The notes under the pieces: model-generated
Told to the model about the DNA's origin: nothing
Seen by the model: only the letters and a program-made list of their open reading frames with translations
Databases searched by the model: none
Translations under genes and position numbers: made by a program
NCBI RefSeq assembly: GCF_003259845.1
Contig: NZ_QLMJ01000026.1
Coordinates: 1-64,000 of the forward strand
Length of the DNA: 64,000 bases
DNA from: Actinoplanes lutulentus
Lineage (GTDB): Bacteria; Actinomycetota; Actinomycetes; Mycobacteriales; Micromonosporaceae
Reading direction: 5' to 3'
Part shown: positions 48,994-57,400 of the stretch, piece by piece
How the letters are laid out: every line of letters begins with the position of its first letter
Numbering within the stretch: the first letter of the stretch is position 1

Positions 48994-50033
48994 CGGGCAC
49001 CCTTCCGAGTCCAGATCATCGAGGCGGCGATCAGCAGCACCAGCAGGCTCTGCACGACCTGCACGCTTGCGGCCGGCACTCCGGCGGCCAGCTGCAGGTT
49101 GATGCCGCCGTTGGTGAGCAGGCCGAAGAGCAGCGCGATCGCCAGGACCGCGGTCAGCGATCCGCGGGCCAGCAGGCCGACGACCAGACCGGTGAAGCCG
49201 TACCCGGACGAGAAGTGCTCGGCCAGCACGTAGGGCGCGGTGGCGACCAGGCATGCTCCGGCCGCACCGGCGAGGCCGCCGGCGACCGCGAGGCCACCCA
49301 CTTCGAGGCGGGCGACGCCGAGGCCGAGCCGCGCGGACGCGGCCGGCGAGTGACCCACAGCGGTGAGCCGCAGGCCGGTCGGCGTGTGCCGCAGCACCAG
49401 CGCGACGATCAGGGCGGCCGCGACGGCGAGCACCACGATCAGCGTGGCCGGTGACTCGATCGAGCCGATCAGCGGCAGCCGCGCGCCCGGTGGCAGCGGC
49501 GCCGACTGCGGCAGCGTCTCGGCCGAGGTGACCGGCTGGCGCAGCAGCGCCTCCTCGTGCACGGCGAGCGCGAGGACACCGGCGCCGACGAAGTTCAGCA
49601 GCAGCGTGGTGATGACCTCGCTGGTCCCGCGCTTCGCCTTGAGCAGCCCGGCGATCGAGGCCCAGGCCGCTCCCCCGGCGAACCCGGCGATCAGCACGAC
49701 GGGCACACCGATCCAGCCCGGCACGCCCTGCGGCAGGGCCAGGCCCGCCGCCGCGCCGGTCACGCCGCCGACGCAGAGCTGACCCTCGCCGCCGACGTTC
49801 ACCAGCCCGGCGCGATAGGCCACGGTGAAACCGGCCGCGATCAGCGCGAGGACGGCTGCCGTGTTGAGCGAGCTGCCGATCGCGTACGGGGTGCCGGTCA
49901 TCCCCTCGACCAGGGCGTCCACCGCGACCGCCGGCGAGGTGCCGGCGCCCGCCGCGAGCAGCAGCCCGGCGCAGGCCGCCACGATCGCCGCGACGGCACC
50001 GACGAAGACCGGATGCCGGACCGCCGCGATCAT
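48990..50033 (-). CDS. BMP-type ABC importer permease 1
   Basis: The 347-residue NupP-like permease has AGFTVAYRAGLVNVGGEGQLCVGGV, the family's hallmark segment, and TSEVITTLLLNFVGAGVLA. The ATG overlaps the ATPase stop (ATGA). It pairs with permease 2 as a heterodimer. Confidence 0.91.
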   Translation of the reverse strand: MIAAVRHPVFVGAVAAIVAACAGLLLAAGAGTSPAVAVDALVEGMTGTPYAIGSSLNTAAVLALIAAGFTVAYRAGLVNVGGEGQLCVGGVTGAAAGLALPQGVPGWIGVPVVLIAGFAGGAAWASIAGLLKAKRGTSEVITTLLLNFVGAGVLALAVHEEALLRQPVTSAETLPQSAPLPPGARLPLIGSIESPATLIVVLAVAAALIVALVLRHTPTGLRLTAVGHSPAASARLGLGVARLEVGGLAVAGGLAGAAGACLVATAPYVLAEHFSSGYGFTGLVVGLLARGSLTAVLAIALLFGLLTNGGINLQLAAGVPAASVQVVQSLLVLLIAASMIWTRKGAR

Positions 50034-51550
50034 GCCGTCGCTCCGATCATCAAGTGCGCGATCTTGTCATGGGCGCCGGGAGCTGCCGCGACGATCGCTT
50101 CGGAGAGCTTCCCTCGGTACGCGACAACGACCCGGTCGCAGAGCGCCAGCAGTTCGCCGAGTTCACTGGAGACGACCAGTACGGCGGCACCGGCCGCGGC
50201 GGCGGCCCGGATCCTGCCGAGCACCGCGTCGACCGCGCCGACGTCGAGTCCCCGGGTCGGCTGGGCGGCGGCGAGGCAGACCAGCGGGTCCAGGGCGAGT
50301 TCCCGGGCGAGAACCACCTTCTGCTGGTTGCCGCCGGAGAGCGCGGACATCGGCGCGGCCGGGCCGGGCGCACTGATCCCGTGCTTCTCGATCACCGCGG
50401 TGGCGGCGCTCCGCATCGCCTTCTTGTCGAGCAGGACGTGGAAACGGCGGTACTCGCCGAGCCGTCCCAGGTAGAGGTTGGTGGCCACGTCCAGCTCCGG
50501 GACGCAGCCCTCGTGGTGCCGGTCCTCCGGGACGACGCCGAGCCCGGCCGCCGTACGCCGGGCCGGGGTGGCCCGGGTCAGATCCTCACCGGCCAGTTCG
50601 ACGGTGCCGGCGTCCGGAACCAGGGCACCGCTGAGGACGTGGATCAGCTCGGTCTGTCCGTTGCCTTCGACGCCGGCCACCCCGACGATCTCGCCGGGAG
50701 CGATATCGAGATCGACGTTCTCCAGCAGGTAGCCGCCGCCAGGCCTCGTGACCGAGATATCCCTCAGTGACAGAACGGGCGCTTGATCGATCGCGCGCTC
50801 ATCACGCACCACCACCTCGGAGAGCCCGAGCGTCCCCGCCAGCACGGGCGCCAGGTCGTCAGCGGGACGGCCGATCATCAGCGGTATCAGGTTGTCCGCC
50901 GACAGGTCGGTGAGGCCGGAACCGGCGACCTTGCCGCCGCGCAGCACGGTGGCGACGTCGGCGACCCGGGCCACCTCACCCAGCTTGTGCGTGACGAGTA
51001 CGACCGCGCCGCCGTCGTCGGCGATCCGGCGGCAGGTGGTGAGCAGGGCGTCCACCTCGGCCGGGCCGAGCACCCCGGTCGGCTCGTCGAGCACCAGCAG
51101 GCGCGGCTCACGCAGCAGCGCCTTCACGATCTCGACGCGCTGGCGCACGCCGAGGGGGAGATCGCCGACCGTCTCGTCCAGCGGAACTGCCAGGCCGTAT
51201 CGGTCCGCCAGCCGCTCCAGCCGCGCTGCCAGCCCGCCGACCCGGAGCAGCCGCAGGTTCTCGGCCACGGTCAGCGTCGACACCAGGCTGAAGTGCTGGT
51301 GCACCATCGCCACCCCGGCGGCGATCGCCTCTTTCGGGCGGCGGGGCGCGTAGCGCGTACCGAAGAGGGACATGGACCCGGCAGAAGGGGTGAGAGAGCC
51401 GCCGACCGCGTGGCAGAGGGTTGATTTGCCGGCGCCGTTCTCACCCAGCACGCAATGCACCGTTCCGGCTTCGACCGTCAGGTCGACGCCGTCGAGCGCA
51501 CGCACGCTGCCATAGGTCTTGGACAGGCCGGCGATCTCCAGAGCGATCAC
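50030..51550 (-). CDS. BMP-type ABC importer ATPase (double)
   Basis: The 506-residue protein has two nucleotide-binding domains. The first has Walker A GENGAGKST and Walker B LLVLDEPTGVLGP, with the degenerate signature LPLGVRQRVEIVKAL. The second has a variant P-loop GVEGNGQTE (no canonical GKS/T), signature LSGGNQQKVVLAREL and Walker-B-like LVCLAAAQPTRGLD. One degenerate site is usual for sugar/nucleoside-type double ATPases. The GTG start overlaps the lipoprotein stop. Confidence 0.92.
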   Translation of the reverse strand: MIALEIAGLSKTYGSVRALDGVDLTVEAGTVHCVLGENGAGKSTLCHAVGGSLTPSAGSMSLFGTRYAPRRPKEAIAAGVAMVHQHFSLVSTLTVAENLRLLRVGGLAARLERLADRYGLAVPLDETVGDLPLGVRQRVEIVKALLREPRLLVLDEPTGVLGPAEVDALLTTCRRIADDGGAVVLVTHKLGEVARVADVATVLRGGKVAGSGLTDLSADNLIPLMIGRPADDLAPVLAGTLGLSEVVVRDERAIDQAPVLSLRDISVTRPGGGYLLENVDLDIAPGEIVGVAGVEGNGQTELIHVLSGALVPDAGTVELAGEDLTRATPARRTAAGLGVVPEDRHHEGCVPELDVATNLYLGRLGEYRRFHVLLDKKAMRSAATAVIEKHGISAPGPAAPMSALSGGNQQKVVLARELALDPLVCLAAAQPTRGLDVGAVDAVLGRIRAAAAAGAAVLVVSSELGELLALCDRVVVAYRGKLSEAIVAAAPGAHDKIAHLMIGATA

Positions 51551-52533
51551 AGCGTGTTGATCTTCCCGGCCGTGATGTCCGCCTTGATGGCGTCCAGCTT
51601 GGCCTGGATCGCGGCGTCCGCCTCGCACAGGGTGATGTCGTTGTGCGGCGTGGCGGCGGTGAGGCCGAACTTGACGTTCTCGGGCTTCCAGGTGCCGGCG
51701 ACGACGTGCTCCAGCGCGAACTCGATCTCGGCGCCGACGTCGGTCTTCACGAAGCCGGCATAGGCCGTGTCGGTCGCGCAGTCGTGCGGGATCGGGCCGC
51801 CGATCAAAGCGGTCTTCTCCTGCGCGGCGGCCTGCGCGAGACCCTTCTTGCCCAGGTTGAGGATCTGGCCGAGTACGTCGGCGCCGGCGCTGTAGTCGGC
51901 GAGAGCGGACTGCTTGGCCTTCGCCACGTCGTTGAAGTCGCCGACGTACTGCGGGGCGAGGACCTGGACCTTCGGGTCCGCGGCGGCGGCACCGTTGGCG
52001 TATTCCTTTGCCGCGTTCACGATCGCCGGAAGCTCGGCGCCGCCCACGAAGCCGACCTTGCCGGTCTCGGTGAGCAGAGCGGAGGCCGCGCCTGCCAGGA
52101 ACGCGGCCTGCGCCTGCTGCGGGTCGTAGAGCGCCAGGTTCTCCAGCGGCTTGCCGTCCGCCGGGCCGCCGATCTCGACGAACTTGACCTTCGGGAACTT
52201 CGGCGCGACCAGCCGGACGGCCGCGTCGGTCTGGCCGCCGAGCGAGATCACCAGGTCGCTCGCGCTCGCGAACCGGACCAGCGCGGCCTCGAAGTCGGCG
52301 GTCGCGACCTGCTCCACCTTGCTGAAGGTGGCCTTGTCGGCGTAGGTCTTCTCGGCACGCTGGTAACCGAGGTAGGCCGACTCCATGAAGCCGTCGTCGG
52401 AGAGGGAACCGGGGAAGAGGACACCGACGGTGAGCTTGTCGGCTTTCTCCGTGGTGGCTTCCTCGGCTGAGCCGCATCCGGCCAGCACGACCGCCACGGA
52501 CAGAGCTGCGATAAGAGGAACGGTACGCGCCAT
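51547..52533 (-). CDS. BMP-family substrate-binding lipoprotein
   Basis: The 328-residue PBP1/BMP-type lipoprotein has lipobox VVLAGC-GSAEE. The mature protein has LTVGVLFPGSLSDDGFMESAYLGYQRAE, DLVISLGGQ, AAFLAGAASALLTETGKVGFVGG and a C-terminal GLTAATPHNDITLCEA. BMP proteins bind nucleosides, autoinducer-like sugars or other small molecules. It is first gene of the ABC operon, facing a GntR gene. Confidence 0.92.
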   Translation of the reverse strand: MARTVPLIAALSVAVVLAGCGSAEEATTEKADKLTVGVLFPGSLSDDGFMESAYLGYQRAEKTYADKATFSKVEQVATADFEAALVRFASASDLVISLGGQTDAAVRLVAPKFPKVKFVEIGGPADGKPLENLALYDPQQAQAAFLAGAASALLTETGKVGFVGGAELPAIVNAAKEYANGAAAADPKVQVLAPQYVGDFNDVAKAKQSALADYSAGADVLGQILNLGKKGLAQAAAQEKTALIGGPIPHDCATDTAYAGFVKTDVGAEIEFALEHVVAGTWKPENVKFGLTAATPHNDITLCEADAAIQAKLDAIKADITAGKINTL

Positions 52534-52555
52534 CAGAACGCCTCCGAGAGTTAGT

Positions 52556-52563
52556 GGTATACC
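52556..52563. promoter_or_regulatory. GntR operator core GGTATACC
   Basis: A perfect 8-bp palindrome within TGGTATACCG, about 23 bp upstream of the lipoprotein ATG. TGGTATACCA-like sites are typical of FadR/VanR-type GntR regulators, and such a regulator is encoded divergently at 52769. Confidence 0.55.
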
Positions 52564-52636
52564 GTTACGGCAGTCAGTTTCGGGGCGCTCTGTTTCACGC
52601 TTGTTAGCCGGTCGTTAGCAGTTGCCACGCCCCCCC

Positions 52637-52739
52637 AGGGCCTGTCCTGCCGATCTCGCGAGTGCGAGGCGAGGTCCAGGTGTCGGCTGGCGGCGGCTGG
52701 GCCACGCCGCAGCCCCGCGAGATCGGCAGGACAGGCCCT
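52637..52739. mobile_element. 103-bp MITE-like element with perfect 24-bp inverted ends
   Basis: AGGGCCTGTCCTGCCGATCT-CGCG (52637-52660) is the exact reverse complement of 52716-52739. The 55-bp interior is GC-rich without an open frame. It separates the GntR gene from its target promoter. No transposase is present and no clear target duplication could be read. It may also fold into a long hairpin RNA. Confidence 0.7.
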
Positions 52740-52768
52740 AAGGTGGGCTTGCGACTCTGGGGGTTTCG

Positions 52769-53467
52769 GTGACATCACTGCGCGACCGCGCATACGAAGA
52801 ATTACGACGGCGCATCCTCGCCACCGAACTGGCGCCCGGCCAGCGCCTGATCGAGCGTGACCTCGCCGCTGAGCTGGAGGTCTCCCGCATCCCGCTGCGC
52901 GAGGCGCTGCGTCTGCTCGAAGCCGACGGGCTGGTCCTGCTGGTGCCGGCCAAGGGCGCGCTGGTCGCCCCGTTCACCCCGGCGGACGTACGCGATCTGT
53001 TCGACGTCCGCGAGTCCCTGGAAGCCCTGGCCGCCCGCCTGACCGCGTCCCGGCGCGACGACTCGGGCCTGGCTCGCCTGAAGGACCGCCTGGCGGCGGC
53101 TCGGGCCGCCACCGTCGCCGGCGACTCGAACGGTGTCGCCGCCGCGAACGCCGGGTTCCACACCGACCTGGTCGAACTCTCCGCGAACCCGCTGCTCAGC
53201 GCCATGATGCGGCCTCTGGAGGCGCGTACCCACTGGCTCTTCCGGCTGACCGCTCAGCGCGACCCGGCACAGCAGTGCGCGGAGCACGAGGAGCTCTACG
53301 CGGCGATCGAGGCCGGCGACGAGGACCGGGCGGCGCGTCTGGCCCACGAGCATGTGACCAGCGGGCGGGAGACGAGCATCGCCCAGGCGTCGCTGTGGTC
53401 CGAGCCCGACGTCGACCCGGAGGCGGTAGCGGCCCGCCGGCGCCGCAGGCCGGCCCCGCGGTCGTAA
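52769..53467 (+). CDS. GntR-family regulator, FadR/FCD type
   Basis: The 232-residue protein has a winged HTH (LIERDLAAELEVSRIPLREALRLLEADGLVLLVPAKGALV) and an FCD effector domain with ANAGFHTDLVELSANPLL and QCAEHEELYAAIEAGDEDRAARLAHEH. It starts from GTG. It is divergent from the BMP-type importer and most likely represses it. A MITE-like element lies 30 bp upstream of the start. Confidence 0.92.
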   Translation: MTSLRDRAYEELRRRILATELAPGQRLIERDLAAELEVSRIPLREALRLLEADGLVLLVPAKGALVAPFTPADVRDLFDVRESLEALAARLTASRRDDSGLARLKDRLAAARAATVAGDSNGVAAANAGFHTDLVELSANPLLSAMMRPLEARTHWLFRLTAQRDPAQQCAEHEELYAAIEAGDEDRAARLAHEHVTSGRETSIAQASLWSEPDVDPEAVAARRRRRPAPRS

Positions 53468-53700
53468 TAGCCGGCCCGGTCCTGCGCTCGCAATAGCCTG
53501 CCCGGTCCTGCGGTGTGTCGAGTTCGGGTTCGGATGGGCTGTGTCGAGTGGGCCGGCTCGCGAGGGGATGGGCCGGTGTTTCGCGATTTCACCGTCCACC
53601 GCCGCAAGCGCGAGTTCTCCAGGCCGGGCTGCACACCGTGGCCGCCATACGCGGCAGCCGGCAGCCGGCAGCCGGCAGCCATATGCGACAGCCGTCGTGT

Positions 53701-53757
53701 CCGGCTCGTGCTTACGGTCGTGGTGTCGGCCCACGCACGACCGTAAGCACGAGCCGG
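53701..53757. repeat. Perfect 22-bp hairpin
   Basis: CCGGCTCGTGCTTACGGTCG-TG (53701-53722) pairs exactly with 53736-53757 around a 13-nt loop. Its CTCGTGCTTACGGTCGTG core resembles the hairpin at 54213 and the palindrome family at 20298/33736. Confidence 0.85.
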
Positions 53758-53760
53758 CCC

Positions 53761-53830
53761 CGGGTCAGCCGGTGCCGGGTTAGCCGGTGCCGGGTTAGCC
53801 GATATCGGGTTAGCCGGCCCCGGATTGGCC
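53761..53830. repeat. 15-bp tandem repeat, 4 to 5 copies
   Basis: CGGGTTAGCCGGTGC-type units begin at 53761, 53776, 53791 and 53806, with a diverged fifth at 53821. They directly follow the 22-bp hairpin. Confidence 0.85.
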
Positions 53831-53862
53831 AGTGACGCTTGCTCGGTGGCGAGCTTGCCGCA

Positions 53863-53986
53863 GGCGAGCCGTAGCTCAGATATGTCATGGGACTCGGATT
53901 ACAGGTCTGGACTACGGCTCGCCGCCCTGAGCCGTCGTCCAGGATTGTTCTGGGACCTCGATGACAGGTCTGAGCTACGGCTCGCC
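53863..53986. repeat. 124-bp inverted-repeat element
   Basis: The first 18 bases (GGCGAGCCGTAGCTCAGA) are the exact reverse complement of the last 18, and pairing continues for about 8 more with mismatches. Two 35-bp direct repeats (53889-53923 and 53952-53986) sharing CAGGTCTG and CTACGGCTCGCC lie inside. It is MITE-like or a structured RNA remnant. Confidence 0.7.
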
Positions 53987-54212
53987 ACGGCGGCTCCAAG
54001 ATCCGCGACCCACGAAGGGGGTCTCACGGGTTCGCGGCTGGCGGCGGCTTTTGTCACGCAGAGTAGCGACACTTCGAAGATGCAGGCAGATCTTGGAGGG
54101 CCGCTGGTGCTCTGGCCACAGCAAAGTTCCACGAACCGGCGATTCGTCCGCCGCCGCTCAATCGTCGGAGGCAATGCGTAACCATGCGAGCCCGGCGGCG
54201 GCGGGGCACGGC

Positions 54213-54267
54213 CGGCTTGTGCTCGTGGTCGCGCTGACGCCGGAAACACGACCGCGAGCACAAGCCG
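54213..54267. repeat. 19-bp hairpin, one mismatch
   Basis: CGGCTTGTGCTCGTGGTCG (54213-54231) pairs with CGACCGCGAGCACAAGCCG (54249-54267). It shares the CTTGTG...GGTC-GCGTGACG layout of the elements at 33736 and 53701. Confidence 0.8.
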
Positions 54268-54334
54268 ACCAGAGCGCACCGCCCGCAGCCGGCACACCAC
54301 CCGCAGGCCGACGACCCGCCCGCAGCCTTCAGGC

Positions 54335-54378
54335 CGCCCGCAGACCGCCCGCAGACCGCCCGCAGACCGCCCGCAGAC
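54335..54378. repeat. 11-bp tandem repeat, 4 copies
   Basis: CGCCCGCAGAC is repeated four times without error, 25 bp before the terminator of the amylopullulanase gene. Confidence 0.9.
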
Positions 54379-54402
54379 CGGCGACCCGCCTTCTGTCCGG
54401 CT

Positions 54403-54452
54403 AAAAAGGAACGGCCACCGCCCACCCGGGCTGATCGGGTGGACGGTGGCCG
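54403..54452 (-). terminator. Strong rho-independent terminator of the mal operon
   Basis: CGGCCACCGCCCACCCG (54412-54428) pairs with 54436-54452 with one mismatch around a 7-nt loop. On the minus strand it is followed by TTCCTTTTTAG. It lies 18 bp past the amylopullulanase stop. Confidence 0.9.
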
Positions 54453-54469
54453 CGCTGGGGTGGTGCCGG

Positions 54470-57400
54470 CTAGCTCTGGACGAACACCGAGACCGTGCGG
54501 GCCGGGACGGTGAGCGTGCCCGTCGCGGACGTGAAGGACGCGGTGCGGACCAGCGCGTCGGCCGACTTCTGCTGGATCGGGTGCAGGGCGACCTTCTTGC
54601 CGGCCAGCGCCGTGACCTTCTGGGTGACCGCCGACGGGGTGGCGTTGAAGACCACCGTCACCGACTTCCACTTCGGGTCGAGGCCCCGGCCGTCCAGCGT
54701 CATGGTGATCACGCCAGGGGTCTCGTTCGCTCCGGAAAGCGGGAACGAGAGACGCTGCTGCACCTGCGCGGCGGTCGGCAGGCCGAAGACCGGTGATGAC
54801 TTCCGGATCTTCAGGAGCTCCTGATAACGACTGTCGGACAGGCTGATCGCCTCGCAGGACGGGACCAGTGCCGGGTCGGCCAGCAGGGGCTTGGCGTACG
54901 CGTACTTCGACTCGTTGTCCGGCTTGGGCGGCAGACCCTTGCCGAAGCCGTTGCCCTTCGTGCAGTCCCACTCGATGGAGTTGAACCAGTCACCGGAGTT
55001 GTACGAGTTCCGGTCCAGCGACTTCGAGCGCAACCGCTCGCTGCCGGTGGTCACGAAGCCCACGCCCTGCCCGAGCACCGTGGTGGCCAGCGCCACCGAC
55101 TGCGCCCTGGCCCGTTCGAGTGCCGTGGTCTGTTGCGGCAGCTTGAAGGCGAGCGAGTCGTACAGAATCTCGTTGTCGTGCGCGTCGACGTAGGTGATCG
55201 CCTCGCCGGGCGCGGCGTTGTAGCCGGCCGGTGAGCCGTTGTAGTCGATCTCCGCGCCCGTCGCGGTGACCCCGGCCGAGGAGGTGAACGAGTAACCGGC
55301 CAGGTTCCCGCTCAGACCCACCTTGATCAGGTCCTGGTAGTGCAGCAGGCGCGCCTTCTGCTCCGCCTCGGTCCCGTTCGCCGCGTCACCGTTCGGCGCC
55401 GTGAGCAGGCCGGATGCGAAGCCCTGCACCCGCGGGTTCTCGTCGAACGGGCCGCCACCGCGGACCGCGTCCCGGAGCCGGTCGTTGAACGTGCCGATTC
55501 CGGTTCCGGCCATCTCGGTCTGCGACGCCTGCACGAAGCGCGCGTTGTTCGCGACCTCGCCGAAGTTCCAGCCCTCGCCGTAGACGTAGATGCTCTTCCC
55601 GTCCACGCCGTCACGCGCGAGGGTGAGCCTGTCCAGCGCCTTGCGGACCGCCAGGATGTTCTCCTTGGGGTGGTGGCCCATCAGGTCGAACCGGAAACCG
55701 TCCACCTTGTACGCCTTGGCCCACGTCACGATCGAGTCGACCACCAGCTTGCCCATCATCGCGTTCTCCGGCGCGGTGTTGGAGCAGCAGGTGGAGTTGG
55801 CGACGGTGCCGTCGTCGAGCAGCCGCTGGTAGTACCCGGGCACGATCTGGTCGAGCACCGACTTGCTGTCGGTGCCGGACGCCGATGTGTGGTTGTAGAC
55901 GACGTCCATCACCACGCGCAGGCCGGCCTTGTTGACGCCGGTCACCATGTCGCGGAACTCGCGGGTCCGGTTGGCCGGGTCCACGGCGTATCCGCCTTCC
56001 GGAACCGTGTAGTGCAGCGGGTCGTATCCCCAGTTGTATCCGTCGGTCGCGGCCACCGCGGCGACGCAGGCCTGCTGCTCCTCCGAGTCGGCCGGGAACG
56101 ACGCCAGGTCACATGCCGGCACCGCCTGGTCGGCCCGGTTCTCCGGGATCGTGGCGAAGTCGAACGCCGGGAGCAGGTGCAGGTGGGTCACACCCGACCC
56201 GGCCAGCGACTTCAGGTGCTTCATCCCGGCCGACTGCGAAGAGGTGAAGGCCGAGAAGGTCCCGCGAGAAGCCGCCGGCACCGAGGTGTCCGCGATCGAG
56301 AAGTCCCGGACCGACAGCTCCGAGATCTGGATCTTCGCGGGCGCCGTGGCGGCCGGTTTCCTCAGCTTGTCCCAGCCCGCCGGCTTGCTCGCCGCGTCGT
56401 CCAGCGAGACGAACTGACTGCGGGTCGAGTCGGTGGACAGCGCCACCGAGTACGGGTCGGTGACCGACGCCGTCACGATCTGGCGCGTGGCAGGCTGCCA
56501 CGCGGTCACCCGATATTTGTAGAAATTACCGCTCTTGAGGCCCTTCGACGACCACACACCGGTGCGGTCGTCGCGGGTCATCGGCTTGAGCACAGCGGAC
56601 GCGGACGTCGCCGTGTCATAGATCTCGAGCTCGACCGAGCTGGCCGTCGGCGCCCAGACCGAGACGCCGGAGCGTGACGGTCCGAGATCCGAATCAACCG
56701 CGGCCGCGTAGACGTCGTCCAGCACGCCGGACAACTGCACGCCGGTCGCCGAGAGCAGCTTGCCCTTGGCGTCCCGCTCGGTGACGATCACCTGACCCTT
56801 GAGGATCTCGGTGATGTCGGCGGCGGCGGAGAGCTTGAAGGCGCCGTACTGCCAGAGGTGCGGGAACTTCGCCCGCTGCGTCTCGGTCAGGCCGTCCCTG
56901 CGGGACGTCAGACGAACACTTTGGTACGCCCCGGTCAGCTCGCCGTTCTCCACACCGATCCCGCCCGACTTCGCGTGGACCAGGTCGTACACCTTGCCGT
57001 CGGTGCCCGCGCCGACCGGCTCCAGGGTGTCCCCGGTGCTGGTCTTCCACGCCACCGTGCTCCGGTCGATCCAGACCGCCCGCGACTTCGCGACGTCGAT
57101 CTCGCCGGCCCCGGCCGTGGTCTTCACCAGCGGCAGCAGACGGGTCTCCTGACCGCCGAGCAGCCAGACCTCGCGCCCGGCCTTGCCGAAGTCGAGCGAC
57201 TGGTCGGTGGGCAGGTCCTTGGCGTCGCCGTTGTGGATGATGTAGCTCAGCGACGCCGCCCCGGCCGCGAGGGGAACCTCGAAGACCGCGCCGAACGAGT
57301 CGATCCGGGTGGGCAGCAGCGGGCTGGCCCAATCGGTCGGGTTGGCCGCGCCCTCCCAGAGGTGCAGGCCCCAGCCGGCGTAGTTCCCGTCGGCCTTACG

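Larger units (their letters stand above)
53468..54469. other. 1002-bp gap packed with hairpins and tandem repeats
   Basis: No credible gene. In order: a 21-bp duplication (AATAGCCKGCCCGGTCCTGC), CGGCAGC microsatellite (53651-53680), a perfect 22-bp hairpin, 15-bp tandem repeats, a 124-bp inverted-repeat element, a second long hairpin, an 11-bp tandem repeat, then the terminator of the amylopullulanase gene. Confidence 0.65.

Noticed and set aside
46432..49233. 933-codon plus-strand frame antisense to the cyclodeaminase and permease genes
   Set aside because: It lacks a ribosome site, reads as Gly/Arg/His-rich noise and runs through well-supported minus-strand genes with clear families.
50030..52477. 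815-codon frame making the ABC ATPase appear twice as long
   Set aside because: The extra N-terminal part is out-of-frame reading of the BMP lipoprotein gene; the ATPase starts at GTG 51550 with GTGA coupling.
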